Of a stretch of 50,671 nt of DNA, positions 49,467 to 50,671 are shown one piece after another. Each line of letters starts with the position of its first letter. Within the stretch, counting starts at the first letter, position 1. The notes beneath the pieces were generated by a model, which saw nothing but the letters and a program-made list of their open reading frames with translations, made no database searches and was not told the origin of the DNA. Location: the NCBI RefSeq assembly GCF_001039355.2, contig NW_019775912.1, forward strand, positions 1-50,671, given 5' to 3'. Both the position numbers and the translations under genes were made by a program. This stretch comes from Lingula anatina (lineage: Eukaryota > Brachiopoda > Lingulata > Lingulida > Lingulidae).

Positions 49467-49949
49467 GTTAAAAAGAGGTCTGTTCTGTATGAAACCAACT
49501 ATCGGCAGTGGGTAGGATATGTCATAAACACCTTCATATATAGACCATATATAGCATTCGCTAACAATAAAAATTTTGGGAAGAATAAACAATTTTATTT
49601 TCAAGTTCGATTGAAATATATATGCAGATAGGGAAATGTTCTTGAAGTCAATACCGCAAGTTCTGCATTTACTACAATCGACTGAAAGATCAGCGAGATC
49701 GACTGTCCAGACTTCTTGGCGCCAAATGCCATACGCTGTCAAAATCTGAAAATGATCGACGTAAGTGAGGAAAATAAATTGATAAAAATGAAGAATTGTC
49801 CTGTTTGAATCTCAAGTAATGTTAGCACATATTGTACACAACAGCAAAATACGATTTCAAAAGGAGGATAAAACGTGCTTGAAACATGTGTTAGGTGAAA
49901 ATTGCAGCTTATCTTGCATGACACCTCAGGTAAAATGTACGGTAATGTG

Positions 49950-50056
49950 CCATGAATTTCGAACAGTAGAAAATAATTAAATTTGGGAAAAGATCGTTCT
50001 GGCCGAAATTCATGAAATGGAGGTGCTCAGAACTTCTGAAAGTTCGAAATTCATGG
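49950..50056. repeat. Perfect 15-bp inverted repeat
   Basis: CCATGAATTTCGAAC at 49950-49964 and its exact reverse complement at 50042-50056. A further 'gaaattcatgaaatgg' lies between. Possibly the ends of a tiny MITE. Confidence 0.6.
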
Positions 50057-50229
50057 AATTCTGTCAATTTTGACCGGAAGTTGCCTGTTCGTCGCTAGGC
50101 CTTCTGTTATCTTCTCCCGACGATCTATTTAGAGTTACCATAATGTATGATGTGTGAGTGTCGGTAATTGCGACCAAAGGTATACACGTACTTTCACCCG
50201 ATCACTGTGTATGGTCCATAGATAGAGCG

Positions 50230-50671
50230 GTACTGTTGTCTAGGGCCGCAAAACAGCATCGTTATCAGTAGCATCGTTTTTCAAAAGCGATTCTGGCAGC
50301 CAGAAACTAGTGTCGTTTTTCAAAAACGATCCTGGCGCTCAGAACGGGAGTGGACGGAGGGAGAGACGGCCGACGATTAGCGTCTGCCACGGCCAGATAA
50401 CCTTTACTATGGAAGCTGAGTGTTACCGGTGCTCCTTTCCGTGCACTGAAACCGAGACGACAGCCGATCAGTGTCTATGGCGCACGTGCAGGTAGCCTTC
50501 ATCTGCGATTTATAAGTGTCTTCCGCGACCAGGTTCGTTGCCTTTACCGTTAAAGTCGGGCGGAGCTTTACGCGCGAATGCGTCCTCATCTCGCCGTTCG
50601 CGGGTCGGTGTCTCCGACGCATACGTAGCCTTCCCTGCAGAAGCCGGCCTCGGCACTACGGCCTCTCCTCC
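50230..50671. other. CpG-rich segment upstream of SURF4 body
   Basis: From about 50230 the base composition changes to CpG-rich, unlike the AT-rich rest. It could be the SURF4 promoter/5' region, since the SURF4 first exon must lie on this side, or a GC-rich transposon. I could not find the SURF4 start here. It contains two 36-37-bp repeats near 50270-50340. Confidence 0.35.

Overview
This is a AT-rich animal nuclear genome window with small exons, GT-AG introns, long repeat-filled introns and many inverted-repeat transposons. Tandem repeats of the type 'gaccttgaaattgacctttgacct', together with the gene sequences, suggest a marine lophotrochozoan, most likely a mollusc. That assignment is tentative. 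The assembly has a 227-bp N gap (17255-17481) and a single N (34331). Both are flanked by near-identical duplicated sequence that looks like an assembly artefact.

Three protein-coding genes can be read exon by exon with matching splice phases. (1) A SMYD3-like SET/MYND lysine methyltransferase lies on the + strand, with twelve exons from 2133 to 43264. Its N-terminal exon or exons lie outside the window or were not recognised. (2) Inside its 28.6-kb intron (13308-41954), on the opposite strand, is a complete seven-exon gene (29606 down to 20258). It encodes a compact 437-residue protein built like an ionotropic glutamate receptor: signal peptide, S1, M1, re-entrant pore, M3, S2, M4. It carries a textbook potassium-channel filter, TMTTVGYGD, in the pore. 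This is the most interesting object in the window: a glutamate-receptor-fold channel predicted to be K+-selective, comparable to bacterial GluR0 and bdelloid rotifer AvGluR1. (3) SURF4, the ER export cargo receptor, lies on the - strand (48927 down to 45612), convergent with the SMYD gene. It is complete except for its short first exon.

Layout: 1-985 Harbinger-like MITE; 2133-13307 first nine SMYD exons, with introns full of diverged satellite-like repeats, a 161-bp tandem array, an array carrying DR1 nuclear-receptor half-site pairs and a 122-bp palindrome; 13308-20257 mostly transposons (a TTAA-flanked 2-kb element and a composite Harbinger-like MITE spanning the gap); 20258-29606 receptor gene, whose introns contain more inverted-repeat elements; 29.6-41.9 kb repeats and broken non-LTR retrotransposons (32.4-35.1 kb plus strand, 39.1-40.1 kb minus strand); 41955-43264 last four SMYD exons; 43.3-45.6 kb convergent intergenic region with TTAA MITEs; 45.6-48.9 kb SURF4, with a piggyBac-like remnant in an intron; 48.9-50.67 kb upstream sequence that becomes CpG-rich at the end.

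The three genes have unrelated jobs: protein lysine methylation, a membrane channel, and ER-to-Golgi cargo export. Nothing in the sequence suggests an operon-like functional cluster.
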